A stretch of DNA of 64,000 nt, from NCBI GenBank assembly GCA_039720395.1, contig CM077831.1, forward strand, positions 31,535,695-31,599,694, written 5' to 3'. The stretch is from Liquidambar formosana. Lineage: Eukaryota; Streptophyta; Magnoliopsida; Saxifragales; Altingiaceae. Each line of letters begins with the position of its first letter. The first letter of the stretch is position 1. Position numbers and translations under genes: made by a program. The notes beneath the pieces were generated by a model. That model saw only the letters and a list, made by a program, of their open reading frames with translations, did not search any database and was not told the origin of the DNA. This document shows positions 46,801 to 59,238 of the stretch, piece after piece.

Positions 46801-48267
46801 GGAATTTTACAGGTTCTCTCTCATCATTAGTGAAGATAGTGCAAACATGATAACTGGGACCTCAAAGACACTCCAATGAACCATCTGATCTTCCGTACTT
46901 TAGATTCTGTTAGGATTAGTCTGATCAGATATCAAAATTTGGAAAGGCTAGAGTACGACCTTAGGTGTTCTTGCTAACCATGCTATGGATTTCCTGAGTA
47001 AATAAATACCGTTTCTGAACATTTGCTTTACGACTATATGCTACATGCATAATATATATCACTATATTAAGGATAATTTTTGTTCTCTGATCACCTAAGA
47101 CATGGTCTTCAATGTTATTGTCTTACAATGATCTTAATTTTGCTTCTCAAGATACTTTTTCGGTTTGCAGCTTGTAGGCACCGATCATTGTGTCTTCAAT
47201 TCTACACAGAAAGCTTTTGGAATCGATGATTTCCGAAAAATCCCAAATGGTGTTAATGGTAATTAGAAGTTATAATGGTCCCCGATACTTGTGAAGTCAG
47301 ATGCTATGCCTTGAGTTTTAGTGGAATTTATTTAAGCCATCCTACTTTCTAATACTTCTACACGTGGAAATTCTGGAAACCATCAGGTATTGAGGAGAGG
47401 ATGCATCTGGTTTGGGACACGATGGTGGTAAGCTGCCATTTAGCACGCTTCTCAAACCTTAGGTGCTCAAATTGGAATTGTACTTCTATATATAGCTTGT
47501 TTCTTCTCAATTTCTTGTTTTGATCCAGGAGTCTGGCCAAATTTCTGTCACTGATTATGTCCGGTTGACGAGCACTGAATGGTATGCTTTCCCTGTAATT
47601 ATTTAAGATAATGTATGTTCTGTCTGTGACTTTCTCTATAGGTTCTTGAGATAACTAGGAGAATGTCTGAGGTTATATGTTTAAGGGGTATAGTCTGAAG
47701 CAGCTACCAGAAGTATGGGAAAATGATTATACTTTCTGCAATTGTTTCAGTGCTAGGATCTTCAATATATACCCGAGGAAAGGAGCAATACTTGCTGGAT
47801 CCGATGCAGACCTAATCATATTCAACCCAAGCTCGAGCTTCGAGATAACAACAAGGTCCCACCACTCTAGAGCAGACACCAATGTTTATGAGGGAAAGAG
47901 AGGGAAGGTAATCTTGTCACTATAATTTGGTCACTTCACTCTCTTATTGCCGATTGTTGTTTTGGTGGTTTCCATCTAAATTGTGAATTTCCACTGGTAA
48001 AGAACCCTATTTCACAAATTTTTGGATTTTAATCTTGTCCATCTAATATGCTCCCTGATTGCGATATTTTTCCAGGGAAAGGTTGAAGTGACCATAGCTG
48101 GGGGAAGAGTTGTTTGGAATAATGGTAAACTGAATGTTGTTCCTGGTTCTGGCAAGTACATAGAAATGCCACCTTACAGTTACCTGTTTGGTGGAATTGA
48201 CAAGGCAGATGCTAAATATCTTTCTTCTCTCCGAGCTCCAGTAAAGCGATCCAAAGCCGCAACTTGA
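40832..48267 (+). CDS. PYD2: Dihydropyrimidinase (dihydropyrimidine amidohydrolase), copy 1, intact
   Basis: PYD2 hydrolyses 5,6-dihydrouracil/dihydrothymine to N-carbamoyl-beta-alanine (or its methyl analogue), the second step of reductive pyrimidine catabolism. Thirteen exons: 40832-40921, 41617-41784, 43274-43325, 44015-44284, 44424-44635, 46016-46136, 46550-46637, 46734-46812, 47171-47258, 47387-47427, 47529-47581, 47751-47907, 48076-48267; all phases agree (536 residues). Metal-site residues are visible: DPHTHL (two His), [10 protein letters not shown] (Lys to be carbamylated), MIHAENGD (His), VVHVMS (His) and GTDHC (Asp). The N-terminus is hydrophobic ([14 protein letters not shown]), fitting secretory entry. 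An in-frame ATG at 40733 would add 33 residues; MASRLG was preferred because the extension has no family support. The seventh intron has a GC donor (AAA|GCAAGA). Confidence 0.95.
41131..41171 (+). repeat. Relic duplicate of the end of PYD2 exon 1, in intron 1 (unit 1)
   Basis: After a TTTATAG acceptor-like site, TTCTTCTC..AATCTTC..CTCCGATATCTGAATC is a near copy of the last 41 bases of exon 1, including the following GTACT.CTGATGAT donor region. Inclusion would shift the frame (41 bases), so it is not a productive exon. The same relic is at 51944-51984 in unit 2, so it predates the duplication. Confidence 0.85.
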
Positions 48268-48730
48268 ATTGCTGGTATCTTTTTTAGAAAAACTTTTATT
48301 TATGCTTACTGAGACAATGCCCAAGCCTTCATAGTTTTGAGTTTAAATAAAGGGACAAAAAAAAAGGAGCAAAATAAAAGATCTTGGGTGCTGTGAATAT
48401 CACTATGTAAAATGTATGTGAATTCCTATTAGGATTTCAGTTAACGAATTCTGATGCTACTGTATTTAATTGACTAATAGTATTGTTCATATTTTACTCT
48501 TCCAAATTAAAACTAATAACTGCAAGAGATTTTCAGATTATTAGAAAATATAAAAGAAGGAGAAGATTATTATATAGTATAAAAAGATACACAGAGCTCA
48601 GTCAGATTGCAGAAACTTTTGGTCAGATCTCTGCTGATGAAACATATCTCACTATAAATTTACAGTTCAGTAATCAGTATTCAATCTATAACGTAAAAAT
48701 GATCGGAAACTCCAAGAGTGGATTGGGTTT

Positions 48731-49231
48731 TTAGGAAATCAAAGGCTTAATACAACAGTTAAGGTAGGTCAGAATCTTCTTTTTCCTCTGCACAGCAACA
48801 AATATAGAAAGATTAGAATGAAGAATGTGGGCATTGTATTAATTCTATGTTGTGAGGGCTAACTCTACCATGTTATGGTCCAAGAGAATATGGACCAAAA
48901 CAAGGTGGAGTCTGGTATTTTAGAAAATTAATTATTATTTTTCTCTCAATGTTAGACTTAAGTATACATGTGACTTTAGTGGTTAGAAAACACATGATAA
49001 TGACGATGAGGTTGATTTAGTAAAGTATCTTACCGCAACAGAGTCAACTTGATGATGATGACGATGATGATGAGCCATTAACTCCTTTTCGTTTCCTATG
49101 CTGGAACGAGTGAAGTCTTTCTTTTGCTCCTTATTAGCACGGGCTCGAGAAAACACCATGGAATAATCGGTAGCTCCTGGTGCCTTTTGATCCCACCCTC
49201 CAAGTTGAGGAACAGACATCCAACCATTTTT
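48731..49231 (-). CDS. NOI/RIN4-type small protein, copy 1, partial (two exons)
   Basis: Exons 49231-49034 and 48787-48731 on the minus strand, joined in phase. The first carries the NOI (RIN4) domain: VPQLGGWDQKAPGATDYSMV and FSRARANKEQKK…SIGNEKEL. It continues into a His-rich stretch. The second codes RKKKILTYLNCCIKPLIS and a stop, with the paired cysteines typical of the palmitoylated membrane-anchoring tail. NOI proteins are short plasma-membrane-associated peptides related to the immune regulator RIN4. A first exon with the start codon was not found. The core motif usually reads PxFGxW; here Phe is Leu. It is tail-to-tail with PYD2 copy 1. Confidence 0.75.
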
Positions 49232-49486
49232 CTGTAGATGTAGAACATCCAACAAGTTAACAAATATTATCTTATTAGTTTATGCTTAATTCGTTGCTGA
49301 TCAAAAAAAATATATATATCTTAAAGTTTATGAGACTGATCAAATTAAGGAGTATTTCTATGGTTATAGCTAGAAATATGTTTTGGCGAAACAACTTGAT
49401 AAAATTCCTTAAATTTGTTTACCAAAATAATATATAAAAAAAAAATTTCTTAGGTTTGGGGTTGGGTAGTGTAATTTCCTTTTTGT

Positions 49487-49537
49487 CCTTGTATTGGTTA
49501 ATATCCCCTTGGTCGACGCACGTTGACCAATACAAGG
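49487..49537. other. Short perfect inverted repeat (unit 1)
   Basis: CCTTGTATTGGT (49487-49498) is the exact reverse complement of ACCAATACAAGG (49526-49537). The same pair is at 60479-60490 and 60518-60529 in unit 2, where an inner TTGGTCAA/TTGACCAA pair is also perfect. It could form a hairpin; function unknown, possibly a tiny foldback element. Confidence 0.8.
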
Positions 49538-50231
49538 GCACATCAAGTATGCAATTCTTCAAGTTCATCGTTTCTCTTGGTACATTTGGAAAGGTTCAAA
49601 TTCCTAATTTTTCCTAATCCTATGTTTTTACTCTACCTTTCCTCACCATTAGGGTTTGTCCTAGTGGCTCACTTTCTAAATGCTCATGAAATGTGAAATT
49701 GCTGAGATTTCAAGGACGCACTGGCCAAGGACAAGGAATCTAAAGTCTTAAAAGCCACTTTTAAACATGCATATCTCAATTTGATCAGCAAACGACATTT
49801 TCATTTTGAATTTCGGCACCAGTTTCCCTTTCATGGACCTGTAGCTGGTTGCTTTCAAAAGTATGCCCAAGTCAAGGATCAGTTTGCGCCACTTATTCGC
49901 TGTCAAGAGCCATTCTTATCATGAACTTCCCATGGCCTGCCAAATTATCAAATGCTGATAATGTTATTGTCTACTTCACATCAGTTCATGTATAAAAAAA
50001 ACTTACTTAGTCATCGGGTTTCATCAATTAGAGATGACTTAGGGTTTTTGCCTATTGAAGTTTAGGGTATTCCAGACATTTCAAAAAAAAAGAAAAAGAA
50101 AAAGAAAAAAAGAGAGGTGATGGTTTCATACCTGCGATACTATGTATTTACAGGATACAATTAGGTGAGCATGTACTAATATCAGTTCCTGCATTAGGGA
50201 TTATACCTAGTAAGTTATGAGATACACTAAG

Positions 50232-50534
50232 GTCCTGTTTGGTTGTTCAATTCAAGATTAAACAATTCAAAAAATTTTACATGGGTTGAAAACATAAATT
50301 AATCACATTGAATTAAAATATTTTAAAATGTTGGAGTTATCACTATAATTGACATTGTAAACGTAATTTTAAGGAATTCATAAACTGCCACTATTTTGAA
50401 TGCCTACTCTTATTTGTGATGATAACCATTTTTTTCTTGAATTTATTAATTCAAGATGATGGAAGTGTACTTTTAATATTATATAAATTTTCTTAAATTA
50501 TTTAATTTTTGGATTGGACAACCAAATAAGCCCT
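50232..50534. mobile_element. hAT-like MITE (unit 2, uninterrupted)
   Basis: Paralogue of the split element at 39090-40355, with ends GTCCTGTTTGGTTGTTCAAT and, on the other strand at the right, GGCTTATTTGGTTGTCCAAT. Contains one copy of ACTGCCAC at the position where the hAT element sits in unit 1. Confidence 0.85.
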
Positions 50535-50614
50535 AAACCAATGCATGAGGTATAACCCCTAATAGCCTAATCTATGGTGCTGATGTAACGAACACATGCC
50601 CCTGTGATAAGAAT

Positions 50615-51282
50615 TAGGGGTGTTCGTGGTTCGGTTTTCGGGTACTTTTCAAACTAAACCATTATACTTCAGTTTTGCTCTTCCCAAACCAAAACCAAAC
50701 CATACTATAAAAAAGCCAAACCAAACCAAACCAAACCATAAAAATTCGGTTTGGTTCGGTTCGGTTTCGGTTTTAACCAATCAAGTAGCAACAAATAATT
50801 GAAAATAAAAAAAATGACATGCCAAACTCCAAATTAAAACATTTTTAATAAAAGCATTACATTAGCAACTAAAAAAAAACATTAAACATTGTATCAAAAT
50901 GGAAACAAATTGACATATGTCAATCCAAGTTTAAATCTCCAAGTTAATACATGCCATTATCTCACACAACATTAATAACTAGTTTAATACATGCCAAGCT
51001 AAAATAGGAAAAACAATAAGAAACTTAAAATCAACAAATTATAAATTAAAATTTGATATATAATATATAAAATAAAATAAAATATATATATATTATATAT
51101 TTTTCGGTTTTTTGGTTTGGTTTGGTTTTTTAAACATGAAAACCAAAACTAAACCAATTCAATTCGGTTTTCTAAAATTGGAACCAAAACCAAATCTAAT
51201 GACAAAAAAACCAAACCAAACCGATCGATTTGGTTTGATTCGGTTTGGTTTTCGGTTTTAACCTAAACCATGAACACCCCTA
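50615..51282. mobile_element. 668-bp TAGGGGTG…CACCCCTA element, unit 2 only
   Basis: The ends read TAGGGGTGTTCGTGGTT and, on the other strand, TAGGGGTGTTCATGGTT. An exact 8-bp duplication ATAAGAAT flanks the element (50607-50614 and 51283-51290), placing it with hAT-like elements. The interior is built of AACC(A/G)AA and TTCGGTTTGG words around an AT-rich core and has no coding capacity. The paralogous site in unit 1 (near 40435-40450) has TGATAAGAAC and no insertion. It lies about 370 bases upstream of the PYD2 copy 2 start. Confidence 0.88.
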
Positions 51283-51650
51283 ATAAGAATCATGTATTTT
51301 GTCCCTTTAATTGCTTAATTTATGATGGATTAGAAAAATTTGGTGCGAAAGTACAAAAGGGAGGATTCGCTTTGATCAGATGGACGGCCAAGATCGCCCG
51401 TTCCATTTGTCCCAACTCCTAGGACTTTCTAATCTCCACATCTCCCAAAGGTAGCACCATTCGTACGATCATGATTAAAGCTCACACATCAAGTAAAGTC
51501 TATAAGAATACACAGTAGACATTCTACAGGATTTGAAAATCTACATAATATCTAATGGAATGGCAAACAAAAGGCGCTCAAAGCCTTCCATATCTCCATT
51601 TCTTTCTCCGTGTAGTGGCGGGAGCTGCAGTAGTCAAAAGCTTTAGATCC

Positions 51651-54600
51651 ATGGCGTCTCGTCTCGGACCTCGACTCATATACCTATCATCAGTCATATT
51701 TCTTCTCTCAATCTTCGCTCCGATATCTGAATCCAACCAGGTACTGCTGATGATCGAAACAATTCGTTTTTGTTTTTTGTGTTTGGTTTCTTGGGTTTCA
51801 GATGATGGAAAAATCTTTGATTATCCGTTTGGTAACCGAGAAAAAGGAGGAAAAGGAAACAAAATAAAATAAATGAAAAATAAGTTCAGTCATAGTTCAA
51901 TTTTGGTGTGACCTCAACTCTTATGTCTATTATTGGTTTATAGTTCTTCTCTTAATCTTCTCTCCGATACCTGAATCGAACCAGGTACTACTGATGATTC
52001 CATTGAAATTATTTTTTTTCCTCTATATTTTTCTGTTTGGTTTACGAGAAAAGTGAAGAAAAGAACAGAAAGTGAAATATTGAATCTTATGTTTCTGTTT
52101 TTTTCGTCCTCTAATAAAAAAAGGTTTAGTAGAACTCAACTCATAGAAGGTCGTCGTTCTACGTTCAGTTGAGTGGAAAGAAAAGGTTAGGATTCTCTAG
52201 TTGGTGACTGAGAAAAGAGGAAAAGAAACTTTAATATTTCCTGGGCCTTCTGAGAAAGGAAAAACCCCATTCAACTAAGTCCAACTAAAATTATCCTCAG
52301 CTGAGTGAGGTGTTATTAGCTATCTAAAAAAATAAATTAAGATTCTGCACTTTTTGTTAGCCTGTTAACTCTGGTACGAAAAAGTGAAGAATCTAATACT
52401 TGAAATCTTAATTTATTTTATTTTCTTTACAATTATTTGGCAACCAAAGAGTGCGTTAGGATTTGTATTGAAGAATTCAGATGTTTTCATTTACAGTTTT
52501 GTGATGCTGGAATTAGTTATGGTGATTCCGCGTGTGGAATCTTGTCATCGTCATCGTCAAAGATCTTAATCAAGGGAGGAACAGTTGTGAATGCCCATCA
52601 ACAGGAAATTGCTGATGTTTATGTGGAGGATGGGATCATTGTTGCTGTGAAACCTAGTATAAAGGTAACTTTTATTGTGTAATGGTATGTGTATCATTGT
52701 ACACTTGGTTTGAATTGCAGATATTTATTCTAAATATTGATAACATCACCCAAAGTGAGGTTGCTAATATTGGTGATCTTGGCATTTCATTTGCAGGTAA
52801 GCTAGTTAGTTAATAATCAACATTGTAACAACATTCTGTATCCGTTTTTTAATTTTTGAATTCATTCCCATTTTTCATCAAATGATGGAAACCTGAGTTC
52901 AAGCCATTTATTTCAAAAATTCCTAAATTTCTTTGGAATCCCGGATATTGCAAATAATTTATAAAGCAATAACAGTCTTGAAATATCAATGAACCAATTT
53001 GGATATTTTACCTGGCCATCTCCTGAATTACAAACTATTCAAATGCCATATAATTTCCAGTTCCTCAATTTGTCACTACAGGCATCAGTTTATTCAAAAG
53101 GTTGATTATAATACTTCATCTATTAACTGAAACATTTTAATTGTTATTATGGTAGAAGATCATATAATAACTATAAATACTGCACCAGGAAAATGTGTCT
53201 TGATCGGTAATGTTTTATCTCTTTTTGAGTTTCAGTTTTATATTGTTGTATACTAGAGTAGAATAAAGCAGGTCTTTCATTTTATATGACCAACAAAGGT
53301 CTATCTTGGTGGAAGTAAAAGTACAAGGGTTTTGGGAGATGCCCAAACAATGTAAGTGCTTAGCATGCGTTTAGAAGTCCCATTGAAACTGAATGCACCA
53401 TTCCAGGCGATGAACCCATTCAATATGATAAATTTGTCAAGAAAATCATATACAAAACAGAATAGAGGCACTTCATTATTCACAAGAAGTCCAAATATAC
53501 TCATAGCAGAAGATAAATTCTGATCCAAACTAAACATGCTTTCATACATGTAACTGGCAAATGACATTAGTTAAGTGCCAAGACTTGATTATAAGGATTG
53601 TTTTAAATCTCTTGAGACTTTAATAAACTTATAATGGGTTTCGTATTAGTCCCCTTCATAATAATAAGAAGAACAGTCACATAGAATTTTGGCTGAGAAA
53701 ATTAGTTCTCAAAAAACATATGACTTCAGTATTTTAAAAATTTTCAGCAAGATTTTTTGGAAAAGTAGTCAGAATTTTCCAAATGTTGATGAAATACGTT
53801 CAAATGTACTGTAGAAAAAAGCCTACAAATTATGTATATTAGACACTTAGACAGTTTGAGATGCTTATAGATGTTTTTTTTGTCTTAGTTGATGTTTATA
53901 CTTCAATTGCAAGTATTGAATTATAGGTTATTCTTGCTGGAATTTCAAAATTCATTTATTTTTTTACTCAACTGCACAGTGATATTAGTTTTCTTCCAAT
54001 TTGAATATATGTTTATTGCTATGAGTCTATGATTAACTTATTGTTATACTCTCTGAATCCATATGAAACCTTACACACTTCCAATCCATTCTCTTTTCTA
54101 TGAAATTTTTCTGGTCCTTGGACAGTCTATCTTAGCCTTTTGTTTCTCAATTGCGATGTGCAGGTCAGTGATGATGTCACTGTGCTTGATGCAACTGGAA
54201 AGTTTGTCATGCCAGGTGTTGTTTCCATACTTCATTTACAGATAGATTAGAACTGGTGTTTTGAATTTTTAAAGCAGATGATTAAGGTCATGGCTTGTGA
54301 CACTTTGGAATAATAACTTGTGAAGAAGAATTCTTATTTTATTGTTTTTTGTTGGACTTTTGATATGTAAAGAATAAATATTTTTCCATGCTCAAATCTT
54401 TAACAATAATGTATTAGATGTTTAGTTCTTCTTCACACTATGGACATTTTGTATTTGGACAGTTGAATCCTTGTTCAGAGCAGGCAACAATCATATATAT
54501 AAATATGGATAACAAGATAATAAAAATAAACAGCTAAAAGGGATGAATAGAGTAGCCTTTAAAGCTGCTTGTGAAACTTTTACGATCTTCCAAGGAAGGC

Positions 54601-57600
54601 TATGAAGCAGCTGGTCATCATTATACGCTCCTTTTGTCCCAAATTTTTAGATGTGTCCATCATATCACAAAACAGCAAAGCTTCTCCAAAGCGTCTTAAC
54701 GTCACCTGAATTATTTATTATGTAAAATGTACAACTCTGAGCATGATGAAGTTCATATATTTATATAATATTTTAACTCCTTGTTCCTAGATTTAATGTA
54801 TTTTTGGTATAAACACAGATATTATATTATATATTTATATCCAATGTTAAACTCTAGGACTGAAATTCACTTCATATATGTTGCAATTTTGACTTGCACT
54901 CTTTACAGGAGGAATAGATCCTCACACACACCTAGCTTTCGAGTTTATGGGTACTCAGACCATTGATGACTTCTTCAGTGGCCAGGCTGCTGCAATAGCA
55001 GGTGGAACAACAATGCATATTGACTTCGTTATACCAGTTAATGGGAGTTTATCTGCGGGTCTTGAAGCTTATAAAGACAAAGCAAAGAAGTCTTGCATGG
55101 ATTATGGATTCCATATGGCAATCACGAAATGGGATGAAATTGTTTCAAGAGAGATGGAAATTATGGTGAAGGAGCAAAGGTCAGCAGGTTTTATTTTCAG
55201 TTTGTCTGGTATGAACATGGTTATTGACTATGATTTGATCTTGCATTGATGCCCCACCGGTGAACAGCTTCACCTTTTTATTGATTTATATTGATATGTG
55301 TTCTTTTCCAAATTATAGGTATAAACTCTTTCAAGTTTTTCATGGCCTATAAGGGAGCTCTTATGATCAACGATGAGCTCCTATTAGAGGGTTTGAAAAA
55401 GTGCAAGTCTCTTGGTGCCTTAGCTATGGTCCATGCAGAAAATGGAGATGCTGTATTTGAAGGGCAGAAAAAAATGATAGAACTTGGTATTACTGGTCCA
55501 GAGGGACATGCACTTTCAAGGCCCCCAGTGGTAATTTTGGAAGTTTGTCGTTCTTTATTCTGAAATTATCGTACCTGCTGCCATTGCTCTTTCTTGTCAT
55601 GGGTTTTCTTCACTTCAGACTTATTTTTAAACCCTTTTCAGCTTTTTATAGTGGTTGGAATTTCTGCAATAAGCTAGAATTGTGGATTGACTGTCTTCTC
55701 CATTTAAGCAGAGTAGACAGTCTTTTATCAGAAACTTGGGGTTGTAGGAACATCAATATATTGGTGTATTATGTAAATGAATCAGAATCCAATTGATGAC
55801 TTCTGGGGTTGTTTCATCCCATGTTTTATATCTTCTTTGGACAATTGGAAAAGCAAAATTAGAGAGATGAAAATAAATAAGAAAAAATGATGTGGTAGTA
55901 CAACAAGGAACAAACCACCCACCCTCATAATGGGACTTCTGACCTACTTCTGAGGAAGAGTTAAAATATTACAAGTTATAAGCCAAAACCCTCTTGCTAT
56001 TAAAGTTCATGTTGACCACTCCTATTTTAACATGATTCACATGTTCACTGTCGATCAATGTAGGTATCCCAATTTTTAAGTGTCTGTGATATCATGAGAA
56101 ACCTTGATGGATGTATCTGTGAATTCTTTTGCCTCTCCGAAGTGCACCATGAGAACCCAAGGTTCATCTGTGATTTTTTTTTTTTCCCCTTTTCTGTGCA
56201 GGACATGGAAATCTTCCCATATAGTCTGTAAGAATACCTCCAATCCTAAAATTAGGGCTCCTTAAAGAACAACAACATTTCAATTTCAAGGAGTTAACAT
56301 GGGTGATGCCAAAGACTACTCTACAATTATTTGAGGCCTCATGCCATTTTTTGGACATTGTGGAGAGAGAGATAGAAGATTTTTTTATGGAGAGTAGACA
56401 ATGGTGCATACTTTAAAACATAGCTTTCTAGGGCCTCTTTTTTACTAGGGTCGCCCAGAATTTTTTGAAGAGTGGATGAGCTTTGTTAGTTTTATAGATT
56501 TTATGAAACTGTGAGAATGTGTAGGTTTTGGTTTTTTTGTATATGTCTTGTGTACATGTTACTTTTATTTCAATTCATACAAATTTTATCAAAAAAAAAA
56601 TTACTATTGTACCAAAGCAAAATAAAAAAAAGGGGAAAAAGAGAGAGGTAATACTCTTTTTTTCAGGTCCAAGATCTTACAAAAACTCAATTGTGTATTG
56701 ACAAGTATGAATTTTTCCCTGATGATTTCATATAGTCATTTTAATAACAACATTTTGCTGTTCTAAGGTCATATTGATTAATACTTCTCTGACTGGATCT
56801 ATTCTTTCCATTTGGTAGTTCTAGTTTGTTAACAATACTTCTTTGATTATATTTTTGAGGTTATGCTCCCTTCATAATTTGTCTTTTCATTTTATGATCA
56901 TGCAGCTAGAAGGAGAGGCAACTGCTCGGGCTATTCGTTTGGCAGGTTTTGTGAACACACCTCTTTATGTTGTTCATGTCATGAGCACTGATGCGATGGA
57001 AGAAATAGCTAGAGCTCGAAAATCAGGTTTTCATTTATTTTATTTTTAAAATTATGCATGCTGTAGTTAATTTTAATGACACCATACCATTACAAGTGGT
57101 AAACCTTGATATTCCAAAAAGAAGTTCTCCAAATAGTGTCCATATTGTTGTTGATCAATATTAATCTCATTTTATTGAACTGCACAAATCATCTAATACT
57201 TTGCAAGCCCTCCAAAGGAGCAAACAGCGGAATACCTCTTTATCATTAATTTGAGGAGGCCAAAGAAACAAAAAAAAAAAAAAAAAAATGCAACTTAGAA
57301 ATATGAAGATGACCAAGATCTCATGGCAAATATTTTCTGATTATTGGTCCTTGGTTTGTTTAGTTCGTATTTGGTTTTCTAGTTGCTTTGTTTTTTAGTT
57401 CTTTTAAGGCATATGGATATATACCTTGTATTTTAAACTCAACATTTGATGCATCACACTGTTGATTTAATAATTTACGGCCAAGCGGGAGCAGCAAGTC
57501 TCTTTCTTTTAAAATGCAGGGCAGAGGGTTATTGGAGAACCAGTGGTTTCTGGGCTGGTCCTCGATGATTCTGGTATTTGGGATCCTGACTTCACCACTG

Positions 57601-59238
57601 CAGCAAAGCAAGAACCTGCACTCCTTTTATTTCTTTTTACATTTTCCCACTTTCTGTCCGATTTTAAAGTTATGCGAAGCTTAATATCTTAATAATGTTT
57701 CAGGTATGTCATGAGTCCCCCTATTAGGGCATCTGGACATGACAAGGCCCTTCAAGCTGCCCTTTCAACTGGAATTTTACAGGTTTTCTCTCATCATTAG
57801 TGAAGATAGCGCAAACATGATAACTGGGACCTCAAAGACACTCCAATGAACCATCTGATCTCCAGTACTTTAGATTCTGTTAGGATTAGTCTGATTAGAT
57901 ATCAAAATTTGGAAAGGCTAGAGTACGAACTTAGGTGTTCTTGCTAACCATGCTATGGATTTCCAGAGTAAATAAATGCAGTTTCTGAACATTTGCTTAA
58001 CGACTATAAGCTACATGCATAATATATATCACTATATTAAGGATAATTTTGGTTCTCTGATCACCTAAGACATGGTCTTCAATGTTATTGTCTTACAGTG
58101 ATCTTAATTTTGCTTCTCAAGATAGTTTTTCGGTTTGCAGCTTGTAGGAACCGATCATTGTGTCTTCAATTCTACACAGAAAGCTTTTGGAATCGATGAT
58201 TTCCGAAAAATCCCAAATGGTGTTAATGGTAATTAGAAGTTCTAATGGTCCCCGATACTTATGAAGTCAGATGCTATGCCTTGAGTTTTAGTGGAGTTTA
58301 CTTAAGCCATCCTACTTTCTAATACTTCTACATGTGGAAATTCTGGAAACCATCAGGTATTGAGGAGAGGATGCATCTGGTTTGGGACACGATGGTGGTA
58401 AGCTGCCATTTAGCATGCTTCTCAAACCTTAGGTGCTCAAATTGGAATTGTACTTCTATATATAGCTTGTTTCTTCTCAATTTCTTGTTTTGATCCAGGA
58501 GTCTGGCCAAATTTCTGTCACTGATTATGTCCGGTTGACGAGCACTGAATGGTATGCTTTCCCTATAAATATTTAAGATAATGTATGATCTGTCTGTGAG
58601 TTTCATCTATAGGTTCTCGAGATAACTAGGAGAATGTCTAAGGTTATATGTTTAAAGAGTATAGTCTGAAGCAGCTACCAGAAGTTTGGGAAAATGATTA
58701 TACTTTCTGCAAATGTTTCAGTGCTAGGATCTTCAATATATACCCGAGGAAAGGAGCAATACTTGCTGGATCCGATGCAGACATAATCATATTTAACCCA
58801 AGCTCAAGCTTTGAGATAACTACGAGGTCCCACCACTCTAGATCAGACACCAATGTCTTTGAGGGAAAGAGAGGGAAGGTAATCATGTCATTATAATTTG
58901 GTCACTTCACTCTCTTATTGCCGATTGTTGTTTTGGTGGTTTCCATCTAAATTGTGGATTTCCTCTGGTAAAGAACCCTATTTCACAATTTTTTGGATTT
59001 TAATCTTGTCCATCTAATATGCTCCCTGATTGTGATATTTTTCCAGGGAAAGGTTGAAGTGACCATAGCTGGCGGAAGAGTACTTTGGAATAATGGTGAA
59101 CTGAATGTTGTCCCTGGTTCTGGCAAGTTCATAAAAATGCCACCTTACAGTTACCTGTTTGGTGGAATTGACAAGGCAGATGCTAAATATCTTTCTTCTC
59201 TGCAAGCTCCAGTAAAGCGATCCAAAGCCGCAACTTGA
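51651..59238 (+). CDS. PYD2: Dihydropyrimidinase, copy 2, one frameshift in exon 4
   Basis: Tandem paralogue of the gene at 40832. Exons: 51651-51740, 52497-52664, 54164-54215, 54909-55179, 55319-55530, 56906-57026, 57520-57607, 57704-57782, 58141-58228, 58357-58397, 58499-58551, 58722-58878, 59047-59238. Catalytic residues are conserved ([34 protein letters not shown]). Exon 4 is 271 bases against 270 in copy 1, because its end reads GAGCAAAG|GTCAGC where copy 1 has GAGCAAG|GTCAGC; the extra A throws exon 5 out of frame and gives a quick stop. All other exons match copy 1 in length and the GC donor of intron 7 is kept. It is either a young pseudogene or a good copy with one consensus error. 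Residue differences are scattered, for example HTHLAFEF against HTHLGMEF. Confidence 0.92.
51944..51984 (+). repeat. Relic duplicate of PYD2 exon 1 end (unit 2)
   Basis: Paralogue of 41131-41171: TTCTTCTC..CTCCGATACCTGAATCGA..CCAG followed by GTACTACTG, differing by one base from the unit 1 relic. Not in a usable phase. Confidence 0.85.

Larger units (their letters stand above)
38557..49682 (+). repeat. Tandem segmental duplication, unit 1 (~11.1 kb)
   Basis: The unit begins CTCATGAAATGTGAAATTGC and carries PYD2 copy 1 plus NOI copy 1. It is followed head-to-tail by unit 2 with the same start. The left flank, the central junction and the right end all carry AATG at the breakpoint (38553-38556, 49679-49682, 60670-60673), a 4-bp microhomology. 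Exons and introns align along the whole length with mostly single-base changes and small indels. Unit 1 has a 959-bp hAT insertion absent from unit 2. Confidence 0.93.

Noticed and set aside
52797..52803. Alternative splice sites in PYD2 intron 2 (GCAGGTAAGC in unit 2)
   Set aside because: A perfect acceptor-donor pair appears in unit 2, but there is no coding exon of sensible phase and unit 1 has GCAGGAAGC instead.
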